Positions 7,800 through 17,269 of a stretch of 64,000 bases of DNA are shown here, piece after piece. How positions within the stretch are numbered: position 1 is the stretch's first letter; the number at the start of each line of letters is the position of its first letter. Where the stretch lies: positions 620,001-684,000 of the forward strand of contig NZ_CADCWQ010000001.1 in NCBI RefSeq assembly GCF_902806455.1, read 5' to 3'. This stretch comes from Virgibacillus doumboii (GTDB lineage: Bacteria; Bacillota; Bacilli; Bacillales; Amphibacillaceae). The translations under genes and the position numbers were made by a program. The notes beneath the pieces were generated by a model that made no database searches, was not told where the DNA came from, and saw nothing but the letters and a program-made list of their open reading frames with translations.

Positions 7800-8858
7800 T
7801 TAATAAAACCGCTTATACCCATCAAAATGCTTACTCCAATAAGAACTGTCCAAACTCGATATCTGCACTCCATTAGAACTTGCATGGATAAACTGATTAT
7901 CTCCAAGATAGATTCCCATATGGGAGATTCCACGCTTATACGTATTCTCGAAAAATACAAGATCGCCTACTTGCGGTTTGTTTACATAGAATGAGCGGTT
8001 GTAGTAGCCTGAGCTTGATAAGCGGCTTAAGTCCTTGCCTGCCTCAGTATAGGTGTAGTAAATGAATCCGCTGCAGTCGAATCCTTCCGGCGTTTTACCG
8101 CCCCATGCATAGCCGACTCCTTCCAAACTCTTTGAAACACTAATTAACTTCTTAACATTGTAATTGACATCAGCGGCCGGGGCACCGTCACCAGATGAAG
8201 CGGAATCACCGCCAGACGCACTGGAACCGATGTTCAACTTCTGTCCAATCAAAATCAAGTCAGACTTCAATTCGTTCCACTTCTTTAAATCGGCAACGCT
8301 TACACCATTACGGGACGCGATTCCAGACAGTGTGTCACCGGATTTAACTGTGTAGACCTTTGCCGAGGCAACATCCTTATCCGGTAACGGGTTTGTGTTG
8401 GAAGATTCATTGTTGGCATCAGAACCAGTCGATACCCCATCCTTCGATACAACAAACACATTCCCTGGATAAATCAATGTCGAGTTCAAATTATTCCATT
8501 TCATCAAGTCAGATAAAGAAATATTATGCTTTGAGGCGATACTGCTTAATGTATCACCACGCTTAACGATGTATGTAGGTTTACCTTTCGATGGAGATGA
8601 TTTGTTGGTAGATTTAGAATTGGATGTAGTAGTAGATTTTGATGTTTCGATTACCTGATTCGGAAAAATAATGTTGCCCGACAAATCGTTCCATGATTTT
8701 AGCTGACCGACACTGACATTATACTTCTGAGCAATTTTCCACAGTGAGTCACCGCTTTTTACCTTATACGATGCAGCCTCAGTGTCCTCAGCACCAATAA
8801 ATGCTGATGCAATTACAGCGCTTGCCGTTACCGACATGAAGATTTTTTTATTCGCCAT
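7800..8858 (-). CDS. LysM-repeat NlpC/P60 peptidoglycan endopeptidase
   Basis: 352 residues starting MANKKIFMSV. This ATG is 10 bases after AAGGAGGG; an ATG three codons earlier is too close to the site, and longer upstream frames have no support. A signal peptide ends near TEAAS (about residue 30). Three LysM domains follow (YKVKSGDSLWKIAQKYN, YIVKRGDTLSSIASKHN, YTVKSGDTLSGIASRNG), separated by Ser/Thr-rich linkers. The C-terminal about 115 residues are NlpC/P60 with catalytic Cys in GFDCSGF, His in ISHMGIY and His in QFIHASS. It should be secreted, bind glycan and cut gamma-D-Glu-diamino-acid bonds in the stem peptide, as LytE/LytF/CwlS-type proteins do. It is a single-gene unit with its own terminator. 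Confidence 0.93.
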   Translation of the reverse strand: MANKKIFMSVTASAVIASAFIGAEDTEAASYKVKSGDSLWKIAQKYNVSVGQLKSWNDLSGNIIFPNQVIETSKSTTTSNSKSTNKSSPSKGKPTYIVKRGDTLSSIASKHNISLSDLMKWNNLNSTLIYPGNVFVVSKDGVSTGSDANNESSNTNPLPDKDVASAKVYTVKSGDTLSGIASRNGVSVADLKKWNELKSDLILIGQKLNIGSSASGGDSASSGDGAPAADVNYNVKKLISVSKSLEGVGYAWGGKTPEGFDCSGFIYYTYTEAGKDLSRLSSSGYYNRSFYVNKPQVGDLVFFENTYKRGISHMGIYLGDNQFIHASSNGVQISSLDSSYWSKHFDGYKRFY

Positions 8859-9035
8859 TTTTTTCATACCCTCCTTATTTATTATAGTACTTACATTATA
8901 GCATGATTCTACAAATTTTTTAGTAGATTCTTTTTTATTGGCACCATATTCATATTTTGATAAAAAATGTCTTATTGAACGGACGGTAAGTATCAAATAA
9001 AAGGTGATAAAAGTAAAACTTTCCAAACATTTCAT

Positions 9036-9074
9036 AAAAAAACATAAGCCCTATCTCAAAAAAGGGCCTATGTT
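9036..9074 (-). terminator. Terminator of the zinc-ribbon membrane protein operon
   Basis: On the minus strand CATAGGCCC pairs with GGGCTTATG over a 12-base loop and runs into TTTTTTT. It ends the two-gene minus-strand unit 11459-9105. Confidence 0.85.
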
Positions 9075-9104
9075 CATTAAGTGGTTCATTTATAATGATT
9101 TCTT

Positions 9105-9935
9105 TTAAAACATTCCTATCATATTTTCCAAGTCCTCCAACAAGCCTGACATGACAGATCGGACAATGAAAAGATCAACAATAACTATAATTAAAACAGT
9201 TGCCATGCTAAAGTAAATGTTTTGGTCATTCTGACTGACCTTGGTTGCTTTTTCAAAGACAAATAATACCGGGATGAACAATGTTAATAGAATTAAGGAT
9301 ACGCCAAGTAATATTAGTGTCAGTTTCACAGTACCAGCAATTCCTGTTAATACTGCCAACGTATTAATTGCAGTGAACGGAACAACTAAGGAACCAAAAT
9401 TCGTTATTAATGTTTTGGTGTTTTCCTGATTTTTTGCAACCTTGATCATTGCCAGAGCACCTGCAAATGAAACAGCTGCCAGAATGGCTATAAAAAACAC
9501 CAGGCGGGAATTCAATGCGAAAAACGGGATGGATGACCCTGCTCCTGCAACATCACCAAACCCTCCCATTAATGATTTGTATAGGGAATTAGCCAGAAAA
9601 TAAAGACTTAGTGAGAATGTGATTGCATATAAAATTAGCGTTATGAGACCGTTTATAAAATGGTTTTCATTTGTCCTGAAAGCCGTGGTTGGATTCTTTA
9701 ATAGATCTAAAAAATAGGTACCATATTGACTTACACCATTCTTAATTTTTTCAGTTGTTTGTTGTGCTTGCGGTTGTGCTGTCACAGCGGCTGCCGTTTG
9801 CTCATTTGCGTCTGTACCAGTTGGATTTTCCCGGGCAGTGCTGCCGGCATTCTCCATTGATTCAAGCGTTCCTCCACATACACCGCAAAATTTCCCCGAT
9901 TCTTGTTTACTGTTACAGTTTGGACATACTAACAT
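9105..9935 (-). CDS. Zinc-ribbon multi-pass membrane protein
   Basis: 276 residues, ATG preceded by AAGGAGG. A double-CxxC zinc ribbon (CPNCNSKQESGKFCGVCGG) opens the protein, followed by a Gln/Thr-rich linker to about residue 60, and then about five hydrophobic segments from residue 95 to the end (for example GLITLILYAITFSLSLYFL, LTLILLGVSLILLTLFIPVL). The start lies 18 bases after the stop of the TcaA-like gene, so the two are co-transcribed. The zinc ribbon is expected in the cytoplasm. The arrangement is common in Bacillales cell-envelope proteins of unknown role; a partner to the TcaA-like protein is inferred from linkage. Confidence 0.8.
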   Translation of the reverse strand: MLVCPNCNSKQESGKFCGVCGGTLESMENAGSTARENPTGTDANEQTAAAVTAQPQAQQTTEKIKNGVSQYGTYFLDLLKNPTTAFRTNENHFINGLITLILYAITFSLSLYFLANSLYKSLMGGFGDVAGAGSSIPFFALNSRLVFFIAILAAVSFAGALAMIKVAKNQENTKTLITNFGSLVVPFTAINTLAVLTGIAGTVKLTLILLGVSLILLTLFIPVLFVFEKATKVSQNDQNIYFSMATVLIIVIVDLFIVRSVMSGLLEDLENMIGMF

Positions 9936-9953
9936 CTAAATTCCTCCTTGTGA

Positions 9954-11459
9954 TTATTGCTTGTCCCGATTTGTATCGTCATATTCGATTAAGCTGATTT
10001 TATATTCTTCATCCACCATGCTCACTGTGTAAGTCTTTTCTCTGTCATAATCAATTTGTTCATCCTGGTGATTGGTAAATGTAAACTTTTCATTCGTTGT
10101 AACTTTAACCGTTTTATCATCAACTTCTTCCACATCCAACACTTCATTTGATGTGAAATCATAGTTATAATCGGTATCTTTTAAGTCACCAATATATTCT
10201 TTTAATCCATCTTCAGCATCACTGCCTTTTTTCATGAAGGATTCAATCAGACTGAAATCTTTCTGGTTGAGTGCCTTTTCATATGCATCACGAAATGCAA
10301 GCACAGTATCACCGGCGTCAGAACCTGACGTTTCAGATGATGCAACTTGTGATTCTATTGCTTCCCGTATCTCCGTCTGATCGAAAGTAAAAGGGATACC
10401 GCCAAAGAGACGGGAGTCATTCTGTGTAACTGTTTCGGATTTGATGACATCTCCGTTAGGCGCTGTCCATTCTGCATGCATGGTTATGTTACTATCTTCA
10501 GGGAAAGGTCCGAGCGAATCTATTTCCCTCAACTTTAATCCGGTATCTTCCCCATCAACAAATAATACTGCTTCTGACTGGTTCGAACTTAGGGAGTATG
10601 TTCTTCCTCTGAATTCAAGATTCAACTCACCTTCTTCCTTCGTTCGAATCTCGATGGAATCTTCGTAGGTAAATTCGCCATACATATTGCTGGCTATTCC
10701 ATTGATTTCATATGTACCAGGATAGAGTGAAAATTCTATTGGTGCGTCGGCATTGATGGTTTTTGATGCGTCGCCAATCCTAACTTCGGTCTTATCCATT
10801 GTTGTGTTCAAAGTGAGTGTGGCTGGCTCCGCTGACAGTTTATAAGTTGTATATAAGCCAAATAAGTGCTCCTGCGGCTGTACTGTAAACAGCGGGTTGC
10901 CATCAATATTACGGATATTGCCTGTTAGTGGGTCCTCCGCCTGAATGATTTCATTGTATTGCCTTTTAGCAGATTCCCATTCATATTCCTTAATGTATTG
11001 GAAATACTCCTGTTTGTTCAACAAAGCTTCATTGTCAAAATCTATGTATCCCATAAACTCGTTCACATTTCCGGATGCAATAGCCTGGTCCATTGCTTTC
11101 AAATCTTTCATCGGGTCAAAATAGGATGATAAACCTAAATGTACCCCGAATAGAAGAACAAATAAAGAAGCTGCGGATGCTATTATGATTTTTGTGCTTT
11201 TTTTCATAGGCTTGCGGTTTGTTGCTGCTGCAGCTTGTTTTACAGAAGACCGTGTTTGTTCTTGCTGTCCGGATGGCACCTGATTGTTTGAAGGCTGTTC
11301 AGTCGCTGAATTTTCAGCATGTGTTTCATTGAGATGTGATGGTTCATTTGGTGACTGTTCGCTTTGTGACTGATCAAGCAAAACCTGTTTTGCACCACAA
11401 TTTATACAAAATTGATGATGTACCTTTAAAGGATTGCCGCATTCTGTACAATAGTTCAT
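9954..11459 (-). CDS. Zinc-ribbon TcaA/YvbJ-like membrane-anchored protein
   Basis: 501 residues starting MNYCTECGNPL; this ATG has GAAGGGAG eight bases upstream. CTECG...FCINCGAKQ is the zinc ribbon. A low-complexity Gln/Ser/Asn linker runs to about residue 85, followed by one membrane segment (KIIIASAASLFVLLFGVHLG, about residues 88-108) and a large extracytoplasmic part. That part contains a beta-rich PEGA-like stretch (PGTYEINGIASNMYGEFTYE) and a C-terminal NTF2-like domain (about 390-500). The architecture matches the TcaA/YvbJ family, where TcaA is linked to glycopeptide response in staphylococci. A second member lies at 51147-52562. The role in the envelope is inferred. Confidence 0.82.
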   Translation of the reverse strand: MNYCTECGNPLKVHHQFCINCGAKQVLLDQSQSEQSPNEPSHLNETHAENSATEQPSNNQVPSGQQEQTRSSVKQAAAATNRKPMKKSTKIIIASAASLFVLLFGVHLGLSSYFDPMKDLKAMDQAIASGNVNEFMGYIDFDNEALLNKQEYFQYIKEYEWESAKRQYNEIIQAEDPLTGNIRNIDGNPLFTVQPQEHLFGLYTTYKLSAEPATLTLNTTMDKTEVRIGDASKTINADAPIEFSLYPGTYEINGIASNMYGEFTYEDSIEIRTKEEGELNLEFRGRTYSLSSNQSEAVLFVDGEDTGLKLREIDSLGPFPEDSNITMHAEWTAPNGDVIKSETVTQNDSRLFGGIPFTFDQTEIREAIESQVASSETSGSDAGDTVLAFRDAYEKALNQKDFSLIESFMKKGSDAEDGLKEYIGDLKDTDYNYDFTSNEVLDVEEVDDKTVKVTTNEKFTFTNHQDEQIDYDREKTYTVSMVDEEYKISLIEYDDTNRDKQ

Positions 11460-11511
11460 TTTGTCGCTCCCTTCACATGATAAAAGTAGTAGTCCAAAAG
11501 ACTTAACCAAT

Positions 11512-11973
11512 TTAGTATTATAGCAAATTTTGTAAAAATTTAAAGGTTTTTCGGGAAAAATATCACATATAAGGTAAAATACAGTAGCAAAGGCTAGTAA
11601 GTTTACTAATCTTACCTTTTTTACTTTGCTGTCACTTTAAAAAGTAATCCCAAAAATGGTTACGACTAAGCTGGCAGTTGTTATAATTATTATTAGGTAC
11701 TTTTACCGTTTAATATTAAAGTTCTTAGGGTATGTATGATATAGTTCTATTTATACATATTTTGGAAGCTATGAATCTGCTGGTAATCAGCTGCAATTGT
11801 AAATTATGTGAAGCGTTCCTACCTAGTGTTATTATGATTATTTTAACTATTGTATACGATTTTGAATTTTTCTGGCGTAACCTTATGAAAGGGGTTACAT
11901 ATTCTTGAATAGGTTTCCATGTATTATATAAGATAAAAATACTGTTATTTGGAATTATAAAGGGGCTGTTGCT
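11512..11973. other. 460-base gene-free stretch
   Basis: AT-rich DNA between the divergent TcaA-like gene and the response regulator. It must hold both promoters. I see no repeat element, no convincing RNA gene and no frame with a ribosome site. A weak GTAAG...CTTAC dyad lies around 11600. Confidence 0.5.
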
Positions 11974-12630
11974 TTGATAAAAGTTATGCTTGTGGAAGAC
12001 CAGCGTTTGTTTCGCGAAGGAGTCGAAGCAATAATTAAAAATACGGATGATATTCAGGTGACAGGAACGGCTCAATGTGGCCGGTCAGCCATAGAAATGC
12101 TGAAGCAGCAACAACCGGATGTTGTTTTAATGGATATTCATATGCCTGAGATGGATGGGATTAAGACTACGGTCCATATAAAGGAAAATCACCCGGGGGT
12201 AAAAGTGGTGATGTTAACATCAATGGCCGATGAAGAACTCGTTATTCGCGGAATCAATGTTGGTGCGGATGGATTTTTACTCAAGGATCTATACGCAGAG
12301 AGACTGATTCAATCAATACGAGATGCAGCAAGAGGTCAACCCGTATTATCAGGAGAGGTTGCCCAGATTCTCGTTGATAAAATAAGAGAATTAACATTGG
12401 ATGATAAACAAATATTAAGTAAAAGACTTGAGAACCGAGGAATCAACTTAACAGTAAGAGAATTGGACATTATCTATTTATTCATGGACGGGCATTCCAA
12501 TAAAAAAATTGCTCAAAAGTTATTTCTGGGAGAGGGGACGATAAAGAATTACATAAGTGAAATTTACAGCAAACTAAATATCCACAAACGACATAAAGCG
12601 ATTGAATATTTGAAAAATCTGCTTAAATAG
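11974..12630 (+). CDS. NarL/FixJ-type response regulator without an adjacent kinase
   Basis: 218 residues from TTG with AAGGGG about eight bases upstream. It has a complete receiver: acidic pair VEDQ (residues 7-9), phospho-accepting Asp in VVLMDIHMPEMDG (about 54), Thr/Ser in VVMLTSM and Lys in FLLKD. The C-terminal LuxR/GerE helix-turn-helix includes LTVRELDIIYLFMDGHSNKK and GTIKNYISEIYSKL. No histidine kinase gene lies next to it; the next gene is a second LuxR-type protein with a degenerate receiver. The DegU/LiaR-like family usually controls envelope stress or exoenzymes, but no target can be read from the sequence. Confidence 0.9.
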   Translation: MIKVMLVEDQRLFREGVEAIIKNTDDIQVTGTAQCGRSAIEMLKQQQPDVVLMDIHMPEMDGIKTTVHIKENHPGVKVVMLTSMADEELVIRGINVGADGFLLKDLYAERLIQSIRDAARGQPVLSGEVAQILVDKIRELTLDDKQILSKRLENRGINLTVRELDIIYLFMDGHSNKKIAQKLFLGEGTIKNYISEIYSKLNIHKRHKAIEYLKNLLK

Positions 12631-12763
12631 TATTTAGACGGAATTTATTACTTATTTTTCCAAAAGTCACTAAAAAGATGACTATGCCTTTAGTATGATG
12701 GGAACTGTCACAGGATATCGAAAAATGTCGGAATCGAAATATACTCGATAGGCGGGAACCATC

Positions 12764-13438
12764 ATGATAACAGTTAGCTGTTTAAGTAATGAGGGAATGG
12801 ACCAGTCATTAATGGATGCTATCAACGAAGAACCAGCATTTCACTTGATAATGGATATGATTCATACCAGATATGCATCAGATGACATAAACTTGACCAA
12901 GCCGGATATTTTATTGCTGGACATTGATGGAATACATAAGTCAGAAATAGTACATACCGTACATGTAACAAAGAAAACCCATCCGGAAATTAAAATCATC
13001 GCTGCTACTTCATCAAAAGAAGAATCCTACTTACTGCAAATACTCGAAAGCGACATAGACAGTTTGCTGGAGAAATCCCAAGAGCTGGACAAATACATAA
13101 GTAAAGCAATATATGCGGTTTTGGAAGATCAATATATTGTTCCAAATCATATCAAACAGATGTTGGTTAAACGCATCATCGCAATGAAAAAGACAAGTTT
13201 TGAATCATTTACAACCAGTATCCAGGAAAGTGAACTTGCATTAACCTATAAAGAAATACAAGTCGCCTACTTCATGCGACTTGGAATAAGAAACTATGAA
13301 ATTGCACAGAAACTTCAATTAACAAGGAACGCTGTGAAGTTTCATGTTAGTAATATTTATAAGAAGACAGGGTGTAGGAAGCGGCGGGAGGTTACTGGGT
13401 TGTTGGATGGGATAGTTGGGGTAAATGAGGGAGTTTAA
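12764..13438 (+). CDS. LuxR-type regulator with degenerate receiver domain
   Basis: 224 residues. The C-terminal HTH is clear (LTYKEIQVAYFMRLGIRNYE, then NAVKFHVSNIYKKTGC). The N-terminal 120 residues align in outline with a receiver: ILLLDIDGIHKSE contains the Asp position. The acidic pair expected after strand 1 is replaced by SCLSNEG, and the conserved Lys region is DSLLEKS. This points to a phosphorylation-independent or atypical receiver. It follows the intact response regulator by 130 bases on the same strand, with a weak AGGCGG site before ATG. The two may act as a pair. Function is unknown. Confidence 0.75.
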   Translation: MITVSCLSNEGMDQSLMDAINEEPAFHLIMDMIHTRYASDDINLTKPDILLLDIDGIHKSEIVHTVHVTKKTHPEIKIIAATSSKEESYLLQILESDIDSLLEKSQELDKYISKAIYAVLEDQYIVPNHIKQMLVKRIIAMKKTSFESFTTSIQESELALTYKEIQVAYFMRLGIRNYEIAQKLQLTRNAVKFHVSNIYKKTGCRKRREVTGLLDGIVGVNEGV

Positions 13439-13521
13439 TAAAATTATGTAAGTACAAAATACAAGCTCAATTTTTATGTGGATATACTTTCGTTTACCCT
13501 TATAAAGTTAGGGTGATTTAA

Positions 13522-14235
13522 ATGTCAACTGGCCGACAGATACCGTTACCTTTAAAAAGAGAATTAAGACAGGAAGGTGTATTTGGCTGTGTTTTATGTG
13601 GAAGCCCAATAATTGAATATCATCACATAATACCTTTTCACCAAATAAAATCACACAATAGAGAGGAAATGGTAATTCTTTGCCCGGAGCACCACCATAG
13701 AGCAGATTGTGGTGAAATACCAAAAGATATACTATATAACGCAAAAAACCAACCGTTTAATAGAAATGTAGAACACATTTCTAAAGACTTCTTCTTACGG
13801 GATTATAATTCATTGAAGTTAAAGGTTGGTTCTAATATTTATATTAGAACACCAATATTGCTGGAAGTTGACGGTCATCCATTAATTACAATAGGAATGG
13901 AAGAAAATAAAGCTCTGCTGAATGCGAAGTTCTATAACCGACAAAACAAATTGCTTGCTGAAATTGTTGATAATGAATGGTTTGCATATAAAAACGAAGA
14001 ATTATGGGATATGCAATATTCTCCCGGACGTTTAAAGATTAATAGGGGAATGGGAAATATTTCTCTTGAATTCACTATTAATGAAGACCTTGTAGAGTTA
14101 AGAGGAAACATGTATTACAATGGTTATAAAATAGAGTTGCATCCTTCAAAAACTATTCTGGGAGATAGCAATATAATGTCCAATTGCACAATTGCAGATT
14201 GTGGGAAAGGCATTGTGATTACATCCACTCATTGA
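13522..14235 (+). CDS. HNH endonuclease-type protein
   Basis: 237 residues; ATG preceded by AGGGTGA. Residues 17-65 carry an HNH zinc-nuclease signature: CVLCG, then EYHHIIPF with the paired histidines, and CPEHHHRAD closing the metal site. The remaining 170 residues are beta-rich with no family I recognise (ILLEVDGHPLITIGMEE and onwards). Base composition is AT-richer than the neighbours, and the gene stands alone between unrelated units, consistent with an acquired gene. It could be a restriction-type or repair nuclease; the partner is not visible. Confidence 0.75.
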   Translation: MSTGRQIPLPLKRELRQEGVFGCVLCGSPIIEYHHIIPFHQIKSHNREEMVILCPEHHHRADCGEIPKDILYNAKNQPFNRNVEHISKDFFLRDYNSLKLKVGSNIYIRTPILLEVDGHPLITIGMEENKALLNAKFYNRQNKLLAEIVDNEWFAYKNEELWDMQYSPGRLKINRGMGNISLEFTINEDLVELRGNMYYNGYKIELHPSKTILGDSNIMSNCTIADCGKGIVITSTH

Positions 14236-14677
14236 TTGTGTAATTTGATCCACAATCACTTTACACCATTTTTAAATATCCCAAGAAAAGGGGTAATGGC
14301 TAGTGACTGTAAAGGAAATTGCTGAGCAGGAAGGAGAGCGATCAGAATGAAACTCCTAAAATCCAGCAAAATGATCTTTTCAGAATTTGTTTAATTCTTA
14401 TTTGGGCCGTGATTTAGTTGCGTCAGCAATTTTGATTTCAAAAAATTTTTAGCGCTTTTGTTTGTTTGTCAGCAATTCCATTAAAAAAGAAAACCGCTTT
14501 CTCTGCTTCTACATCTCACCTTTCCGGAATAAAGTAAAAATGGAGAATTTCCTGCTGCTGAAAAATGATTAATATGAATATTGAAACTTTATATGCTTTG
14601 TCATCGTATTGTTATATATAGGTCCATTTACATAGTTTGATGGATTGGATTCATATTTTACAAGGGAGCGGATTTTT
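14236..14677. other. 440-base gene-free stretch before the flotillin gene
   Basis: AT-rich, without a supported reading frame or repeat family member. It should contain the flotillin promoter; TTGTTATATATAGG near 14610-14625 offers a -10-like sequence, but I cannot assign the -35 with confidence. Confidence 0.4.
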
Positions 14678-16174
14678 TTGTTTCAAGATGCACTATTTTT
14701 AATGATTTTGGCCATTATCGGGGTGGTGGCCATTGTTGGGGGAGCGATTGCATTTATTATTTTCAGGCTCCGGTATAAAACAGCAAGCTCCAATGAGGCG
14801 CTTATCGTAACCGGGCCGAAGCTTGGTGATCCGGAAAAGGAGCGGAACGTCTTCCAGGATGAAAATGGGCGGTCGGTTAAAATCATACGTGGCGGCGGTT
14901 ATCGTCTACGCATGTTCCAGACTGCTACGCCGATTGATTTGACTTCGTTCCAGCTGCAGGTTGATTCCGAAAAAGCGTACACCAAAGAGGGTATTCCGGT
15001 ACGCGTGGTCAGTACGGCTGTCATCAGTATCGGCAGTGAGCTTGAGATTATGGCCAATTTTGCTGAAAAATTCCTCGGTAAAGAGCAGGGTGAACGGGAA
15101 TCAGAATTAAGGGATGTCTTAAATGGTCACCTGCGTGCGATTATTGCCTCGCTTTCTATTGAAAAGATCTATAACGATTTTAAAGAAGTCAATACACAGG
15201 TAAAAAAGATTGCCGAGGCGGACCTGAAAGGCATGGGTTTTGAGATTACATCATTTGCTTTGAATGATGTGGAAGATGTTGACGTCGAGAACGGGTACAT
15301 TGATGCACTGGGCCGCCCGCATATTGCTGAAGTACAGAAGCTGGCGAACCAGGCAGAGTCTGACGCGGAAAAAGAAACACGGATTTATCAGGCGCAAAAC
15401 GACCAGGAGGCACAGGATGAAGAAAACCGCCGCCAGACAGCTGTTGCGCAGTCCAAAAAAGAAAAAGACATTAAGGAAGCCGAATTCCAGAAAGAAACAA
15501 ACCGTGCCAGAGCAAACGCTGAACAGGCCGGTGAACTGGAACGGCAAAAGCTTGCCCAGCAGGTGAAAGATGAAGAATTAAAGGTCGAATATATCGAGAA
15601 ACAGCGTGCGGTTGAATTGGAGGAGGAAGAAAATAAACGCCGCCGCTCAATCGCCGATGCGGAAGCCTATAAAACGACGAAAGCAGCTGAAGCAGATGCG
15701 GAGAAAGAGCGTATCAAAGGTGAATCCGAAGCAGAAGTTATCCGCCAGCGCGGTATTGCTGAAGCCGAGTCAAAAGAGCGCATGGCTGAGGCTATGGAAA
15801 AATACGGTGAGGCAGCGATTGTGGAAATGCTGATCAATGTCCTGCCTGAGTACGCAGAGAAAGTGTCAGCACCAATTTCTCAGATTCAGGATATGAAAGT
15901 GATCGATATGGGCGGCAGTGATTCTAAGGGCGGATCGTCGAAAGTCGCCAATAATGTGACCTCAACAATGCTCAGCATTCAGGAATCATTGAAGGAAACG
16001 ACAGGCATGGATTTGAAGGCGATGCTTGAGAGCTATGTATCCCGCGGAAACGCCGATCATTTTGGTGCCCAGAAGCAAAAACATTACCAGGAGGCATCGG
16101 CAACTAAGAGTTCTGATGAGTCTGAATCCGCGGCAGATGTGGAGGATGACCGGGAACCAGCTGACAGTGAGTGA
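14678..16174 (+). CDS. floT: Flotillin family protein
   Basis: 498 residues from TTG, chosen because AAGGGAG lies about 10 bases upstream; an in-frame TTG 33 bases earlier precedes that site. An N-terminal membrane hairpin segment (LMILAIIGVVAIVGGAIAF) is followed by the SPFH/band 7 domain (SNEALIVTGPKLGD, IIRGGGYRLRMFQ). From about residue 190 comes a long Ala/Glu/Lys-rich coiled coil. The C-terminal EAMEKYGEAAIVEMLINVLP and the following segment match Bacillus FloT/YuaG. Flotillins scaffold functional membrane microdomains. In B. subtilis floT is co-transcribed with an NfeD-type protein, which is absent here; the gene ends at a terminator. Confidence 0.93.
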   Translation: MFQDALFLMILAIIGVVAIVGGAIAFIIFRLRYKTASSNEALIVTGPKLGDPEKERNVFQDENGRSVKIIRGGGYRLRMFQTATPIDLTSFQLQVDSEKAYTKEGIPVRVVSTAVISIGSELEIMANFAEKFLGKEQGERESELRDVLNGHLRAIIASLSIEKIYNDFKEVNTQVKKIAEADLKGMGFEITSFALNDVEDVDVENGYIDALGRPHIAEVQKLANQAESDAEKETRIYQAQNDQEAQDEENRRQTAVAQSKKEKDIKEAEFQKETNRARANAEQAGELERQKLAQQVKDEELKVEYIEKQRAVELEEEENKRRRSIADAEAYKTTKAAEADAEKERIKGESEAEVIRQRGIAEAESKERMAEAMEKYGEAAIVEMLINVLPEYAEKVSAPISQIQDMKVIDMGGSDSKGGSSKVANNVTSTMLSIQESLKETTGMDLKAMLESYVSRGNADHFGAQKQKHYQEASATKSSDESESAADVEDDREPADSE

Positions 16175-16186
16175 GAAGAAGGAAGG

Positions 16187-16231
16187 AAAAAACAGCGGCC
16201 GCTATCCTTTATTTTGGATGCGGCCGCTGTT
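16187..16231. terminator. Convergent terminator between flotillin and binding-protein genes
   Basis: Twelve-base perfect arms (AACAGCGGCCGC and its complement) around a 17-base loop. T-rich sequence follows on the minus strand, so it best serves the minus-strand binding protein; the stem can also stop reads from floT. Confidence 0.88.
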
Positions 16232-16237
16232 GTAACA

Positions 16238-17143
16238 CTATTTTTCTAACCATTTATTAACTTTATCCTGATTTTCTTTAACCCAATCTTTTGCTAATTC
16301 TTCAGGTTCTTTTTCTTCTGAATTGAGCCCGATTTGCCATTTCTCGACCATATCCAGTGTCAGTTTCATATTGGAAAACAGTGTATACGCTGTAGGTGAT
16401 TTTTCTTTTAAATCCTTAGTAACACCAATTTGCACATCATCCAATTTCCAAACATTTTTGGGATCTTCCAAAAATTTAATATCAAAATTCTTAAACATTG
16501 GATGGGGGCGCCAAGCGTTAAAAACAACGCCTTCTTTGTTATTAGTTGCTTTCTTTACCTGAGCAAGCATTGGGGCGGTGCTGCTGTTTTTAATTTCAAA
16601 ATTATCCATATTATAAGCTTCGACCATTTTCTTGGTGGTTTTTGCCATACCGCTTCCTGGGTCGATTGCATACACTTTCCCATCAAATTTATCACGATAT
16701 TTTTTCAGATCCGGAATAGAATTGACATCTTCCATGTACGTTGGGACGGCTACACCAAGCGGCATTTCTGAATAAAGCGTGCCCGCAACTTCAAAATCCC
16801 CTTCATATTTTTCTAAATAGGAACTATGCAGGTTGGGTGACCAGATATCAATAAATGCATCAATACCCTCATCGGCCAACGCTTGATATAATATGCCAAC
16901 CTGACCCTCTTTAATTTCCACTTCATAACCTTCCTGCTCCAGTATTTCCTTGGAAAGATAAGCCGGAACCGTTGCATAATCGTATGGGTCCAATCCGATT
17001 GTTATGCTTGTTTGTTCGTCTTCATTCTGCTTTTCCTGATTGCTGTTATCTTCCTTCTCGTTCCCGTTGCATGCAGATAAAACTAAGATAAGTGCCAGAC
17101 TTAACAAACCTAGTTTTACAGTAAAATTAGCTGATTTAATAAT
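16238..17143 (-). CDS. Glycine betaine/choline-type ABC substrate-binding lipoprotein
   Basis: About 301 residues. The lipoprotein signal is plain (LLSLALILVLSACNGNEKED, Cys about residue 30), followed by the OpuAC fold: SITIGLDPYDYATVPAYLSK, and the late GVVFNAWRPHPMFKNFDIKF with aromatic cage residues typical of quaternary-amine binding. The start is unclear: no ATG/GTG/TTG is in position. AAAGGA (17155-17160) is followed at 11 bases by ATT ATT. Longer frames run through the TCGGGAGA repeats and past a good promoter, so they are rejected. No permease or ATPase gene is adjacent. A homologue lies at 33918. Confidence 0.85.
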   Translation of the reverse strand: MIKSANFTVKLGLLSLALILVLSACNGNEKEDNSNQEKQNEDEQTSITIGLDPYDYATVPAYLSKEILEQEGYEVEIKEGQVGILYQALADEGIDAFIDIWSPNLHSSYLEKYEGDFEVAGTLYSEMPLGVAVPTYMEDVNSIPDLKKYRDKFDGKVYAIDPGSGMAKTTKKMVEAYNMDNFEIKNSSTAPMLAQVKKATNNKEGVVFNAWRPHPMFKNFDIKFLEDPKNVWKLDDVQIGVTKDLKEKSPTAYTLFSNMKLTLDMVEKWQIGLNSEEKEPEELAKDWVKENQDKVNKWLEK

Positions 17144-17193
17144 TTCGCCTACTTTCCTTTTTTTTAGTGCAGTCAATTGCGCACATACGTTGT

Positions 17194-17221
17194 ATAATAA
17201 CACATTTAGTCGTTCGGTCAA
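17194..17221 (-). promoter_or_regulatory. Sigma-A-type promoter for the binding-protein gene
   Basis: On the minus strand TTGACC (17221-17216) and TATTAT (17199-17194) are 16 bases apart. The start of transcription would fall near 17187, downstream of every longer candidate start codon of the lipoprotein gene. Confidence 0.65.
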
Positions 17222-17269
17222 AATGCTGAAGTCAGGCGTTACACTGAAGTGTGATTGGAGGTAAGCTGC

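Noticed and set aside
15264-15833. Arg/Lys-rich frames inside the flotillin gene
   Set aside because: Shadows of the Ala/Glu coiled-coil coding sequence in another frame.
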